Shown here: one piece after another, positions 7,401 to 11,512 of the stretch | Numbering within the stretch: the first letter of the stretch is position 1 | How the letters are laid out: every line of letters begins with the position of its first letter | DNA from: an uncultured Planctomycetaceae bacterium | GTDB lineage: Bacteria > Planctomycetota > Planctomycetia > Planctomycetales > Planctomycetaceae | DNA: 11,512 nucleotides | Reading direction: 5' to 3' | Assembly: GCA_903823545.1 (NCBI GenBank) | Contig: CAIJTL010001386.1 | Span: forward strand, 1 to 11,512 | Position numbers and translations under genes: made by a program | Notes under the pieces: generated by a model | Database searches by the model: none | What the model saw: only the letters and a program-made list of their open reading frames with translations | Told to the model about the DNA's origin: nothing

Positions 7401-10078
7401 ACTTGGACGAGGCAGAGTGTGGCGTCTCGCGACAACTTTGGTTCTTGTCTTAAACGTTCGAGTCGCTTGACCAGTTTGTCGAACTCGCCGGGAAGTGCTG
7501 CGAGTTCGCTGAGCTTGCGTGTTACTTCGTTGCGGTCATCGAGTTTCGCTGATTGCTCGAAGACGCGCCATAACGATTCGCGGGCTTCGTCGATGTGATT
7601 GGCAATCACCAATTGCTCGGTCAGCTTCAACGCCAACCGCTTATCTGCCGGGCTCTGTCGTGAGGCTCGGCGGAGCACGTGCAAGGCTTCTGCTTTGAGA
7701 CCGAAACGCAAATAGACATCGGAAACGAAATCCGCCGGTTCGGGTGCGCCCGGTGCTGCGGCCAACAGATCGCGAGCGGACTTCAACGCACGCTCTTTTC
7801 GTCCCAGCTTTACTTCCAGTTCGGTGATCGATCGGAGCGCATCGACTCGGAATCGACGATCGACCGCAATCAGCTTGTGTTGCAAATCAATGGCTGGTTG
7901 CCACTGATTGTCCTGAGCCAACATCCTCGCTGCCGTTTGCAGGAAGATGCCGGTCTTCGGTGCAAGTTCGGCTGACTTTTGCGCTGCAATTGTTGCTTCA
8001 CGGAGTTGTGCAGACGCTTCGAGCAATCGGGCGAGGCGGAACCATTGCGCGGCGAGCGAGTTCGCCGCGAACTCACTAACCCGACGCGTCAGCGAGGGCG
8101 AATTGGCATCGACCGGCTGTTCTCGCTTCGAGCTTGTCGCGTCTGTTGATTGATCGCGCTTTTGGGAGTCTTTTTCGTCAGCCCCTCGCTCACGCTTCGG
8201 GTTAGTTTGGGTTTCGCGCAAGTCTTCGATCACGGTCGTCAACAACTCCGCTTCCGACAACACATCAATCTCCCGCTGTACGACGCGGTCGAATGTTTCA
8301 GGCGAGTCGGCCAACTCGGCTGCCGCACTGATTGCCTCGCGAGCGGCGGCGAATTGTTTCCATTGGCGACGCAAATCAATTTGCTGAAAGCGGAGTTCCA
8401 ATGATTTGCGATCGAGTTCACACGCGGCATCAATGGAACGAAGTGACTCGTCGCGATAGCCGTAGCGTCCCAAGACTTCGGCCAGATGGCCCAGATTGGA
8501 GGCGGTTCGTCGCGGTTCTTCCGCCATCGAACGCCACACGGCCAACGATTCCTCTTTCTTCTTCAGTGCGTCAAGAACTTCGCCCAACTCTTCTCGATGC
8601 GGTAACGTGTCGGGTGCGAGTTCGACCGCTCGACGAAGTAGCTCCGCAGAGTCTTCGAGCAATCCCGCTTGTCGCATCAGCCCCGCGACCTGTGCCGCAA
8701 CGACCGCATCTTTGGGCTTGGCCTCGACGAGCTTTCGCCAAATTGCCGCAGCTTGTTTTGCACGCTCGTTCGTTTGTTGTTCCGCCTTCAGGCGGTCATC
8801 CTCGCTTTGTTTGTTGTCGACTGCGGAACCGTCTGAAGGCGGACCTACGAACTTCAAAACCGCAAAGCCCCAGTCTCGAATGTAATCCGGATTGTTCGGG
8901 ACAATTCGATCCAATTGCTCGAACTGCTTGATCGTTTCCGCAAAGAGTTGTTGCTTCTCAAAGAGTTCGATGAGTTCCAAACGCAACTCAGTTGATTTCG
9001 GCGATTTCTGAATCGCGGATTCCAGCCGTTTACGAGCGTCATCGAATCGCTCCTGTCCAACGAAAGCTCGCGACAAACGAATGATCGCATCGACGTCGTC
9101 CGGATGTTTTGAGAGACGGGTCTCGTAATGCGTGACCAACCCGGCCATGTCTTCTTTGGCGAGGAAAGCCTGTTCGATCCGACGTCGCGTTTCGCGAAAG
9201 AGCCAATGGTCCGGCTTCAGCCCTCCGAGCAACCGATCGCTGTCGCTCAAAGCCTTCTCGGTTTCGCCAAGCTTCAGGCGAATGTCGATCACTTCGAGTT
9301 CCAGCTCCGATCGGCGGTAGAGGTCTTTCGCAGATTTCGCGGCCGCTTCGTAACGAGGGAGTGCGGCCGCGAGGTGTCCGTCATCCAGCAACGTTCGAGC
9401 GATCAACTCAGGAACGCGCGGGTCATTGGGGACGAGCTTTTCGAGTCGCGACCAGACGTCAATGACTTTGTCGCCCGGTTGCAATCGTTGTTGGACTCGA
9501 CCAAGAGTTTGAAACACTTCGAGCAAATCGGTCGGGGTCGGCTTTCGTTCGATCGCGCGTTCGAGTGCGGCAGCCGCATCGGGCAATCGATTGAGTGTGA
9601 TCAAGCTTTGTCCCAATGCGAACGACGTCATTGCATTGGTCGGAAGCAGTTTTTCTGCTTTGCTAAACGCCTCGACGGCCGCTTCCGTTTCTCCACGCGA
9701 ATCGTCAATCACTCCGACAACCATCCACGCACGCCCGACGTCTTCAGGCTTCGCGGCATCAACCGAACTCGCCTTATCTCGAAGTCGCTCAGCCAATTCA
9801 TCGAGCGAACCGTGTTCTGAGTGATACTCCAGAACTCGATCGAGCGATGTCCCCTTGCGCGGATTCCGCTCCAGCACCATCAAAAATCGCTCGGCAGTTT
9901 TGCGAGCTTCGTCTTCTTCTTTGTCTGGTTGTTCGGTGTCGCTGTCGGTTGTTTTTTGAAGCGAGGAGGTGGCGGTTGCGCGGTTCTTGCTAACAGGCTT
10001 TGGTGGCGCATCGGCAGCAACACAAAGTGTGTTGATGAGCAACAGGGCCAATCCCAACGAGCGAATCGTCACAGACAC
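1484..10078 (-). CDS. Giant secreted tetratricopeptide-repeat protein, 2864 aa, function unknown
   Basis: One uninterrupted minus-strand frame has a GTG start at 10078 and a TGA stop at 1486-1484. The N-terminus looks like a Sec signal peptide: Arg6, a hydrophobic core at about residues 8-21 (LGLALLLINTLCVA), and a possible cleavage after Ala21 or Ala24. There is no lipobox. A charged linker rich in S, T, D, E and K (about 29-60) follows. The rest is helical repeats; clear TPR units include about 117-182, 325-410 (ARAFVGQERFDDARKRLESAI-like), 470-520 and 930-980. Repeats become degenerate after about residue 1000. No catalytic domain, transmembrane anchor or C-terminal sorting motif is visible. 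TPR arrays are protein-binding solenoids, so a periplasmic or surface scaffold is inferred, not shown. Several palindromic repeats lie in frame inside the gene (listed separately). No other gene of an obvious complex lies nearby, and leuB is divergent. The codon-3 GTG may be the true start. Confidence 0.93.
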   Translation of the reverse strand: MSVTIRSLGLALLLINTLCVAADAPPKPVSKNRATATSSLQKTTDSDTEQPDKEEDEARKTAERFLMVLERNPRKGTSLDRVLEYHSEHGSLDELAERLRDKASSVDAAKPEDVGRAWMVVGVIDDSRGETEAAVEAFSKAEKLLPTNAMTSFALGQSLITLNRLPDAAAALERAIERKPTPTDLLEVFQTLGRVQQRLQPGDKVIDVWSRLEKLVPNDPRVPELIARTLLDDGHLAAALPRYEAAAKSAKDLYRRSELELEVIDIRLKLGETEKALSDSDRLLGGLKPDHWLFRETRRRIEQAFLAKEDMAGLVTHYETRLSKHPDDVDAIIRLSRAFVGQERFDDARKRLESAIQKSPKSTELRLELIELFEKQQLFAETIKQFEQLDRIVPNNPDYIRDWGFAVLKFVGPPSDGSAVDNKQSEDDRLKAEQQTNERAKQAAAIWRKLVEAKPKDAVVAAQVAGLMRQAGLLEDSAELLRRAVELAPDTLPHREELGEVLDALKKKEESLAVWRSMAEEPRRTASNLGHLAEVLGRYGYRDESLRSIDAACELDRKSLELRFQQIDLRRQWKQFAAAREAISAAAELADSPETFDRVVQREIDVLSEAELLTTVIEDLRETQTNPKRERGADEKDSQKRDQSTDATSSKREQPVDANSPSLTRRVSEFAANSLAAQWFRLARLLEASAQLREATIAAQKSAELAPKTGIFLQTAARMLAQDNQWQPAIDLQHKLIAVDRRFRVDALRSITELEVKLGRKERALKSARDLLAAAPGAPEPADFVSDVYLRFGLKAEALHVLRRASRQSPADKRLALKLTEQLVIANHIDEARESLWRVFEQSAKLDDRNEVTRKLSELAALPGEFDKLVKRLERLRQEPKLSRDATLCLVQVHEQAGDTGQARRELERLLPQEPRDLDLLKRMTALCEASGDIDAAIVHQRRILELAAAQSRSGSESQAGSLNHEERLIALLRRAGRVQEAEALAIRWLESERDPAKILREIDRLLTSMGGRNENQSVNLVLALSQMALDRNPKQWEFMVRKALALGELGQSGEQRAILTELMNLPLSDDTPSILTKSTSQKLSAVDRIQRIRERFANSGFPVVDYGQARRLAIDGHLMLGVQTFLTKQRFGTLTEKRIRPDGPQVNEIRRAWDDVYALWYGKPNVKRVEACLKLQSLTPDDVATQWLALQALIWFREESTQHFFGLVPMSPGEPLDDAAIKQLQVSLRSLMQQGALDWDSPTLMAEQVARELIRTNKIDELDRLLRDVEESVPSPSAIGWLVKYAARRQATNEVTRLLGRYVAAFELTKVSTAGMKTANPGYVAAWVQYLMLRATPPSQQAEDSVDSQQRVLKILDDAWEPLSQARLSADSDSFVTYLCYALQSVASRPQNRLPLSSTQLGSIANSGQGWFVWQDTEFGLPKTVEFPTFVKMPECAALRVLMQAHSLAVQGKWSDKLREHLKAKIEKAEPQSREKYVLLLGMACLLTWNDNNEAALPVMHEVFELASHLPALQLDIAWFHQRYGSKEISLQLLSRIESSDGNLIKEIELRALDLAVKLKNTERAKEAAEKLFGVKLEPAEELALAKQLSELGLKEQSQALLVRAPQRHANDVGVLLQVMLQHENQKNLDEACAVAEQIIRRTQSISTARTLSAAQAATATQQQMRVGAASEDARKKAFGLLASAGKLAAMIEQSEQQFESAPNSLRLFTQLMEQYSAAVAIEKQKALLAKVATSEAPDPLFRLQIARSLVAAGNAKSSVPHYLFVLEKSPNATAQVLFEAENVIKELGNAEDLARIVLRSKVAANDFQRVEMFARLVNQLEGPPIRGKLIIELFQKAWRESPDFRPQLAQRLLAVSPSVWQQEEMWELARDVVLPAADRQAVATWSGVDVLRLDNGRNIEGLMPRLLDLAQGQKKLDELARDTEAALTKHPGWLGGRALLGMVRLRQGNTKLAREELTTLLKEIPPPLPVLLSLSMGYEVARHKDLVDVAMKFYEPATSTAMSWEMRQVVLEHCRVHGKIPEFQQMAIDVLLALLPSDEINAAGNQSISSTLSEVSTIAKELNQPYIAARIAQSLRARAQQPNATNDNLKWFKQYEERFAQSCAAIKPEMLPTIFRLAAHEQIARGSSRPRLDLLLHVSGESVAEMQLHSPLLTCVKEAATDDRLWPDVVVELDKLKRQFPDDFSIAITAALAELSSPKPQSELKLVRALAETAAKPNQSSDLQLGLWIIARECAAVGHVSNVSEKEHVENVLHKEFAKLSLAAAQQQRDPRFLWAMLREQGQLALKRNDRETALSAWNALTNEALRPRPASDWVPMLFHDNVIIGGDWPDVRWQRARDLARMTLDAGFADLSLKTFRDTVAVWAKPEETQKLFSRDNGVSGEVTFVAKSRAELLSSFSPTVFAAWHELEPRWREKRVPAESIFATLSESVLPADRTDEVAMFALPVVRDTFVASALGGQARLPEAKQDRLKAALQTKSLGLRLVQIAVAESRVDELRKRLDSRQKTKESEMSLRLLWLQLALATGDETRFAEQFAALEGQSEWPWSAYDERVVTQIIRLLSQQTGPRDRTAKLFASILSSLPNNTAKGEFPASDLRRWLAQYYLEQSDQDQGRDTIAAHLRHMEGVWSAAGAMDGQHLRRMELLDVAREYAAAGMAKESLELLGQAADARWPDKFAEENPGEVLSVLREKTKSLSATDRFMLWRTWTLPDSGSSNSRTQLRLMVGATRESDQKPQLISSAHLLIESAREANRLDELATFVATEGPKRFDGRVNVLLAMIRIAQADIPAAESLLKKLSGDSTESKPGSALRTHTWDDAVLSAECTAKPELLEVGQVFSSRAAAAAKELKDAMLLELLKANAD
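2643..2720 (-). repeat. In-frame palindromic repeat, CCGCCTTCAGGCGG family, copy B
   Basis: The 24-nt arms at 2643-2666 and 2697-2720 are reverse complements at 20 of 24 positions. The left arm contains CCGCCTTCAGGCGG, itself nearly palindromic. The centre holds a smaller GCTTG/CAAGC pair. Read in the giant protein, the unit covers residues 2453-2479, starting FVASALGGQARLPEAK and ending QDRLKAALQT, between helical segments VAMFALPVVRD and KSLGLRLVQIAVAES. It shares orientation, codon phase and the FV...DRLKA..QT peptide pattern with the copy at 8768-8852, and both contain the same 16-mer GACCGCCTGAAGGCGG on the minus strand. Confidence 0.8.
3311..3364 (-). repeat. In-frame double-hairpin repeat (GCACGTT..AACGTGC type)
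   Basis: Two 24-nt arms, 3311-3334 and 3341-3364, are reverse complements at 20 of 24 positions. Each arm also folds on itself: the left has a perfect 9-bp stem GAGCACGTT/AACGTGCTC with a 3-nt loop, and the right has the same stem with one mismatch. The unit is exactly 18 codons and encodes residues 2239-2256, VGHVSNVSEKEHVENVLH, between LGLWIIARECAA and EFAKLSLAAAQQQ, where a turn is expected. The HVxNV motif occurs twice because the arms are near copies. Confidence 0.78.
7190..7204 (-). repeat. Short perfect palindrome in coding sequence (CAAGCTG/CAGCTTG)
   Basis: CAAGCTGCCAGCTTG has a 7-bp stem on a single central base. It encodes QAGSL (residues 959-963) inside a polar stretch SRSGSESQAGSLNHEER that interrupts a TPR between the helix AAIVHQRRILELAAAQ and RLIALLRRAGRVQEA. 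It may be the remnant of another dispersed palindromic repeat. The flanks do not pair, and at this length chance is possible. Confidence 0.35.
8075..8206 (-). repeat. In-frame inverted repeat, TNPKRERG ... SLTRRVS family
   Basis: The 24-nt arms at 8075-8098 and 8183-8206 are reverse complements at 22 of 24 positions, separated by 84 nt. The whole unit is exactly 44 codons (residues 625-668): the first arm reads TNPKRERG, the last PSLTRRVS. The spacer is a polar linker with two related 11-residue units, KRDQSTDATSS (640-650) and KREQPVDANSP (651-661). An extra perfect 7-bp hairpin GAGTTCG-CCG-CGAACTC (8058-8074) abuts the left arm. The unit sits between helices VIEDLRE and AAQWFRLARLLEAS. From memory, peptides with NPKRERG and SLTRRVS recur in unrelated planctomycete hypothetical proteins, consistent with a dispersed element. 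Confidence 0.82.
8768..8852 (-). repeat. In-frame palindromic repeat, CCGCCTTCAGGCGG family, copy A
   Basis: The core arms TCCGCCTTCAGGCGG (8781-8795) and its near reverse complement at 8829-8843 match at 14 of 15 positions. The unit is bounded by GTTCGT at 8768 and ACGAAC at 8847-8852. In the giant protein it gives residues about 409-437, starting FVGPPSDGSAVDNKQ and ending DDRLKAEQQT. It is inserted at the turn of a TPR: helix A is DYIRDWGFAVLK and helix B is NERAKQAAAIWRKLVEA. Removing the peptide would leave a TPR of near-canonical length. It has the same family, phase and orientation as the unit at 2643-2720. Confidence 0.82.
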
Positions 10079-10080
10079 AT

Positions 10081-10085
10081 CTCCC
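10081..10085 (-). promoter_or_regulatory. Ribosome binding site of the giant TPR gene (GGGAG)
   Basis: GGGAG on the minus strand lies only 2 nt before the first in-frame GTG (10078) but 8 nt before a second in-frame GTG (10072). Normal spacing favours the second, giving a protein two residues shorter that begins MTIRSLGLALLL. The overlapping ATG at 10080 is in another frame and meets a stop after three codons. Confidence 0.55.
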
Positions 10086-10180
10086 GGAACGCAAATTCAA
10101 AATATCGTGAAGCGTGAACTCATCGTGCTTGGCGAAGGTGGGCTCCAGCAATCCCCAAGAACTCCGCGATTGGTGGCCAC

Positions 10181-10192
10181 ACATCATGATGT
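10181..10192. promoter_or_regulatory. 12-bp perfect palindrome, possible operator
   Basis: ACATCATGATGT is a perfect palindrome in the middle of the divergent spacer, about 100 bp from the giant gene start and 185 bp from leuB. This size and place would suit a dimeric regulator. It is a single copy of modest length, so chance is a real alternative. Confidence 0.2.
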
Positions 10193-10377
10193 TTCACTGC
10201 CGAACGCTAAAGGCTGAGCGGCGAGTTCCGGAAGTTCTTGTGGTATTGTGGAGAAGGTCCGCCGCCACCGTTACAGTTCCTAACTTTGCCTGGGTTATTT
10301 GAAACGGTCGTCGGCAGGCGAAATGCGACGAAGTGAAAATGTAATAGTGAAGTGATCTCAGAAAGGGTGAGCCGCAG

Positions 10378-11451
10378 ATGGATGCCAAGATTGTGTTGTT
10401 GCCGGGTGATGGAATTGGTCCGGAGGTTGTCGCTGAAGGCCGTAAGGCACTTGATGCTGTCGCCAGGAAGTTTGGGCATCGATTTGAATACGAAACTTGT
10501 TTGATTGGTGGTTGTGCGATCGATGCGACCGGCTCAGCGTTGCCGGATGCGACGGCAGATGCCTGCAAGAAATCAGCCGCTGTCTTGCTGGGTGCTGTCG
10601 GCGGGCCGAAGTGGGATGATCCGCGTGCGAAGACTCGGCCAGAAGCGGGGCTGCTGAAGATTCGCAAGGAACTCAATCTCTTCGCGAACGTACGTCCGGT
10701 GAAGGCATATTCGGTTTTGGTCGATGCGTCACCGCTAAAACGAGAGATCGTTGATGGGGTCGACATCGTTTTCTTCCGCGAACTCACGGGCGGAATTTAT
10801 TTCGGTGAATCGGGCCGTCGTCCTCATGCGAGTGGCGAAGAAGCCTTTAACACCATGATCTACAACACCGGCGAAATCGAACGTATTACGCGCATGGCCG
10901 CTCGTGCCGCTCAGGGCCGACGCAAGAAGCTGACGCAGGTCGACAAGGCGAACGTCCTGGAAGTCTCGCGACTGTGGCGTGAAGTTTCGCAGCGAGTGGT
11001 TCGCGAAGAGTTCCCGGATGTCACATACGAAGTGCTTCTCGTCGATGCGATGGCGATGCACTTGATCTCGAAGCCCAAGACGTTCGACGTCATCGTCACC
11101 GAAAACCTCTTTGGCGACATCCTGACCGACGAAGGTGCGATGCTGCCGGGATCGATGGGGATGTTGCCGTCGGCCTCGCTTGGTGATTCAGGCCCCGGCC
11201 TGTACGAGCCGATCCACGGTTCCGCGCCGGATATTGCTGGCAAGGGAATCGCGAATCCGCTCGCAACAATTCTGGCAACTGCCATGTTGCTGCGGCATTC
11301 GTTGAAGCTCGAAGACGAAGCGCGTGCGGTCGAGGCCGCTGTCGATGCAGTTCTTAACGCAGGTCATCGAACTTCCGATATCGCTGCTGGCGGCAAGAGC
11401 GTCAGCACGTCAGAGATGGGATCATTGGTTGTTGGAGAGCTTGAGAGATAG
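10378..11451 (+). CDS. leuB: 3-isopropylmalate dehydrogenase
   Basis: This 357-residue protein has the usual length and all landmarks of the family. It oxidises and decarboxylates 3-isopropylmalate to 4-methyl-2-oxopentanoate with NAD+, the third committed step of leucine synthesis, in the cytoplasm. Visible motifs: [14 protein letters not shown] (7-20), GAVGGPKWD, substrate arginines Arg96 (LLKIR), Arg106 (ANVRPVKAY) and Arg134 ([13 protein letters not shown], with Tyr141), Lys190 ([10 protein letters not shown]), metal-binding Asp223 ([10 protein letters not shown]), Asp247 and Asp251 ([12 protein letters not shown]), and the NAD loop [15 protein letters not shown] (280-294), whose Asp285 fits NAD+ rather than NADP+ use. 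The [13 protein letters not shown] context is typical of LeuB rather than isocitrate dehydrogenase. The ATG at 10378 is preceded by AGGGTG with 8-nt spacing. No leuA, leuC or leuD is adjacent within the window, so leuB appears to stand apart from them on the left side. Confidence 0.97.
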   Translation: MDAKIVLLPGDGIGPEVVAEGRKALDAVARKFGHRFEYETCLIGGCAIDATGSALPDATADACKKSAAVLLGAVGGPKWDDPRAKTRPEAGLLKIRKELNLFANVRPVKAYSVLVDASPLKREIVDGVDIVFFRELTGGIYFGESGRRPHASGEEAFNTMIYNTGEIERITRMAARAAQGRRKKLTQVDKANVLEVSRLWREVSQRVVREEFPDVTYEVLLVDAMAMHLISKPKTFDVIVTENLFGDILTDEGAMLPGSMGMLPSASLGDSGPGLYEPIHGSAPDIAGKGIANPLATILATAMLLRHSLKLEDEARAVEAAVDAVLNAGHRTSDIAAGGKSVSTSEMGSLVVGELER

Positions 11452-11512
11452 CGCTTTGTTTCAACTAACGTACGCCAAAACATGAGTCGCCAACCCAAGA
11501 GTAAATGCCGAC
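11452..11512. other. Sequence downstream of leuB
   Basis: These 61 bp hold no obvious terminator hairpin. An ATG at 11482 opens a frame (MSRQPKSKCR) to the window edge, but it has no clear ribosome binding site and is too short to call a gene. Confidence 0.4.

Larger units (their letters stand above)
10079..10377. other. Divergent intergenic region between the giant TPR gene and leuB
   Basis: This 299-bp spacer should carry the promoters of both divergent genes. I found no -35/-10 pair good enough to list on either strand, no T-box and no run of leucine codons that would suggest a leu attenuator. It contains the giant gene's ribosome binding site (10081-10085), a 12-bp perfect palindrome (10181-10192), and an AGGGTG at 10364-10369, 8 nt before the leuB ATG. 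Confidence 0.7.

Noticed and set aside
2643..8852. Repeats considered as a CRISPR array
   Set aside because: The units belong to different families, are irregularly spaced by kilobases and lie within one coding sequence.
8332..8931. 199-codon plus-strand frame containing FVVPPSGG
   Set aside because: It is antisense to the TPR gene. The FVVPPSGG part is simply the palindromic element read on the other strand.
9128..9820. 230-codon plus-strand reading frame, the longest opposite the giant gene
   Set aside because: It is antisense to a well-formed TPR region and its length fits the codon bias of the real gene. No domain is visible.
11482..11512. Possible start of a gene after leuB
   Set aside because: Only ten codons are visible and no ribosome binding site precedes the ATG.

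Overview
The window shows one 5'-truncated view of a thiolase gene, one giant gene for a secreted helical-repeat protein, and one complete leucine-biosynthesis gene. GC content looks moderate (mid-50s by eye, not computed). The best guess for the source is a member of the Planctomycetota. That guess rests on the very large exported TPR protein and on several short palindromic repeats (TNPKRERG/SLTRRVS type, CCGCCTTCAGGCGG type, GCACGTT..AACGTGC type, CACAAAG..CACGAAG type) that I associate from memory with planctomycete genomes. No rRNA or other taxonomic marker is present, so this is an inference.

Layout: (1) 1-1143, minus strand, a FadA-type 3-ketoacyl-CoA thiolase that runs off the left edge with only its last few residues missing. 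(2) 1144-1483, a 340-bp gap containing an 18-bp inverted repeat. (3) 1484-10078, minus strand, a single 2864-codon gene for a Sec-exported protein built almost entirely of TPR-like helix pairs. (4) 10079-10377, a 299-bp divergent intergenic region. (5) 10378-11451, plus strand, a complete leuB (3-isopropylmalate dehydrogenase). (6) 61 bp of trailing sequence. The three genes do not look like one functional unit: fatty-acid beta-oxidation, a giant scaffold-like protein of unknown role, and leucine biosynthesis. The giant gene and leuB are divergent. fadA lies downstream of the giant gene on the same strand, but the large gap suggests it has its own promoter.

The most interesting signal is inside the giant gene. 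At least four, possibly five, palindromic repeat units of three or four unrelated families lie within its coding sequence. All are in frame, and by eye all fall in turns or loops between helices. Two copies of one family, about 6 kb apart, have the same orientation and the same codon phase and give related peptides (FV...DRLKA..QT). Another unit has an arm that encodes the same octapeptide, SLTRRVSE, on both strands, because its palindrome mismatches fall every third base at wobble positions. This resembles the protein-coding palindromic elements known from Rickettsia and suggests that the solenoid tolerates, or acts as a refuge for, interspersed repeats.
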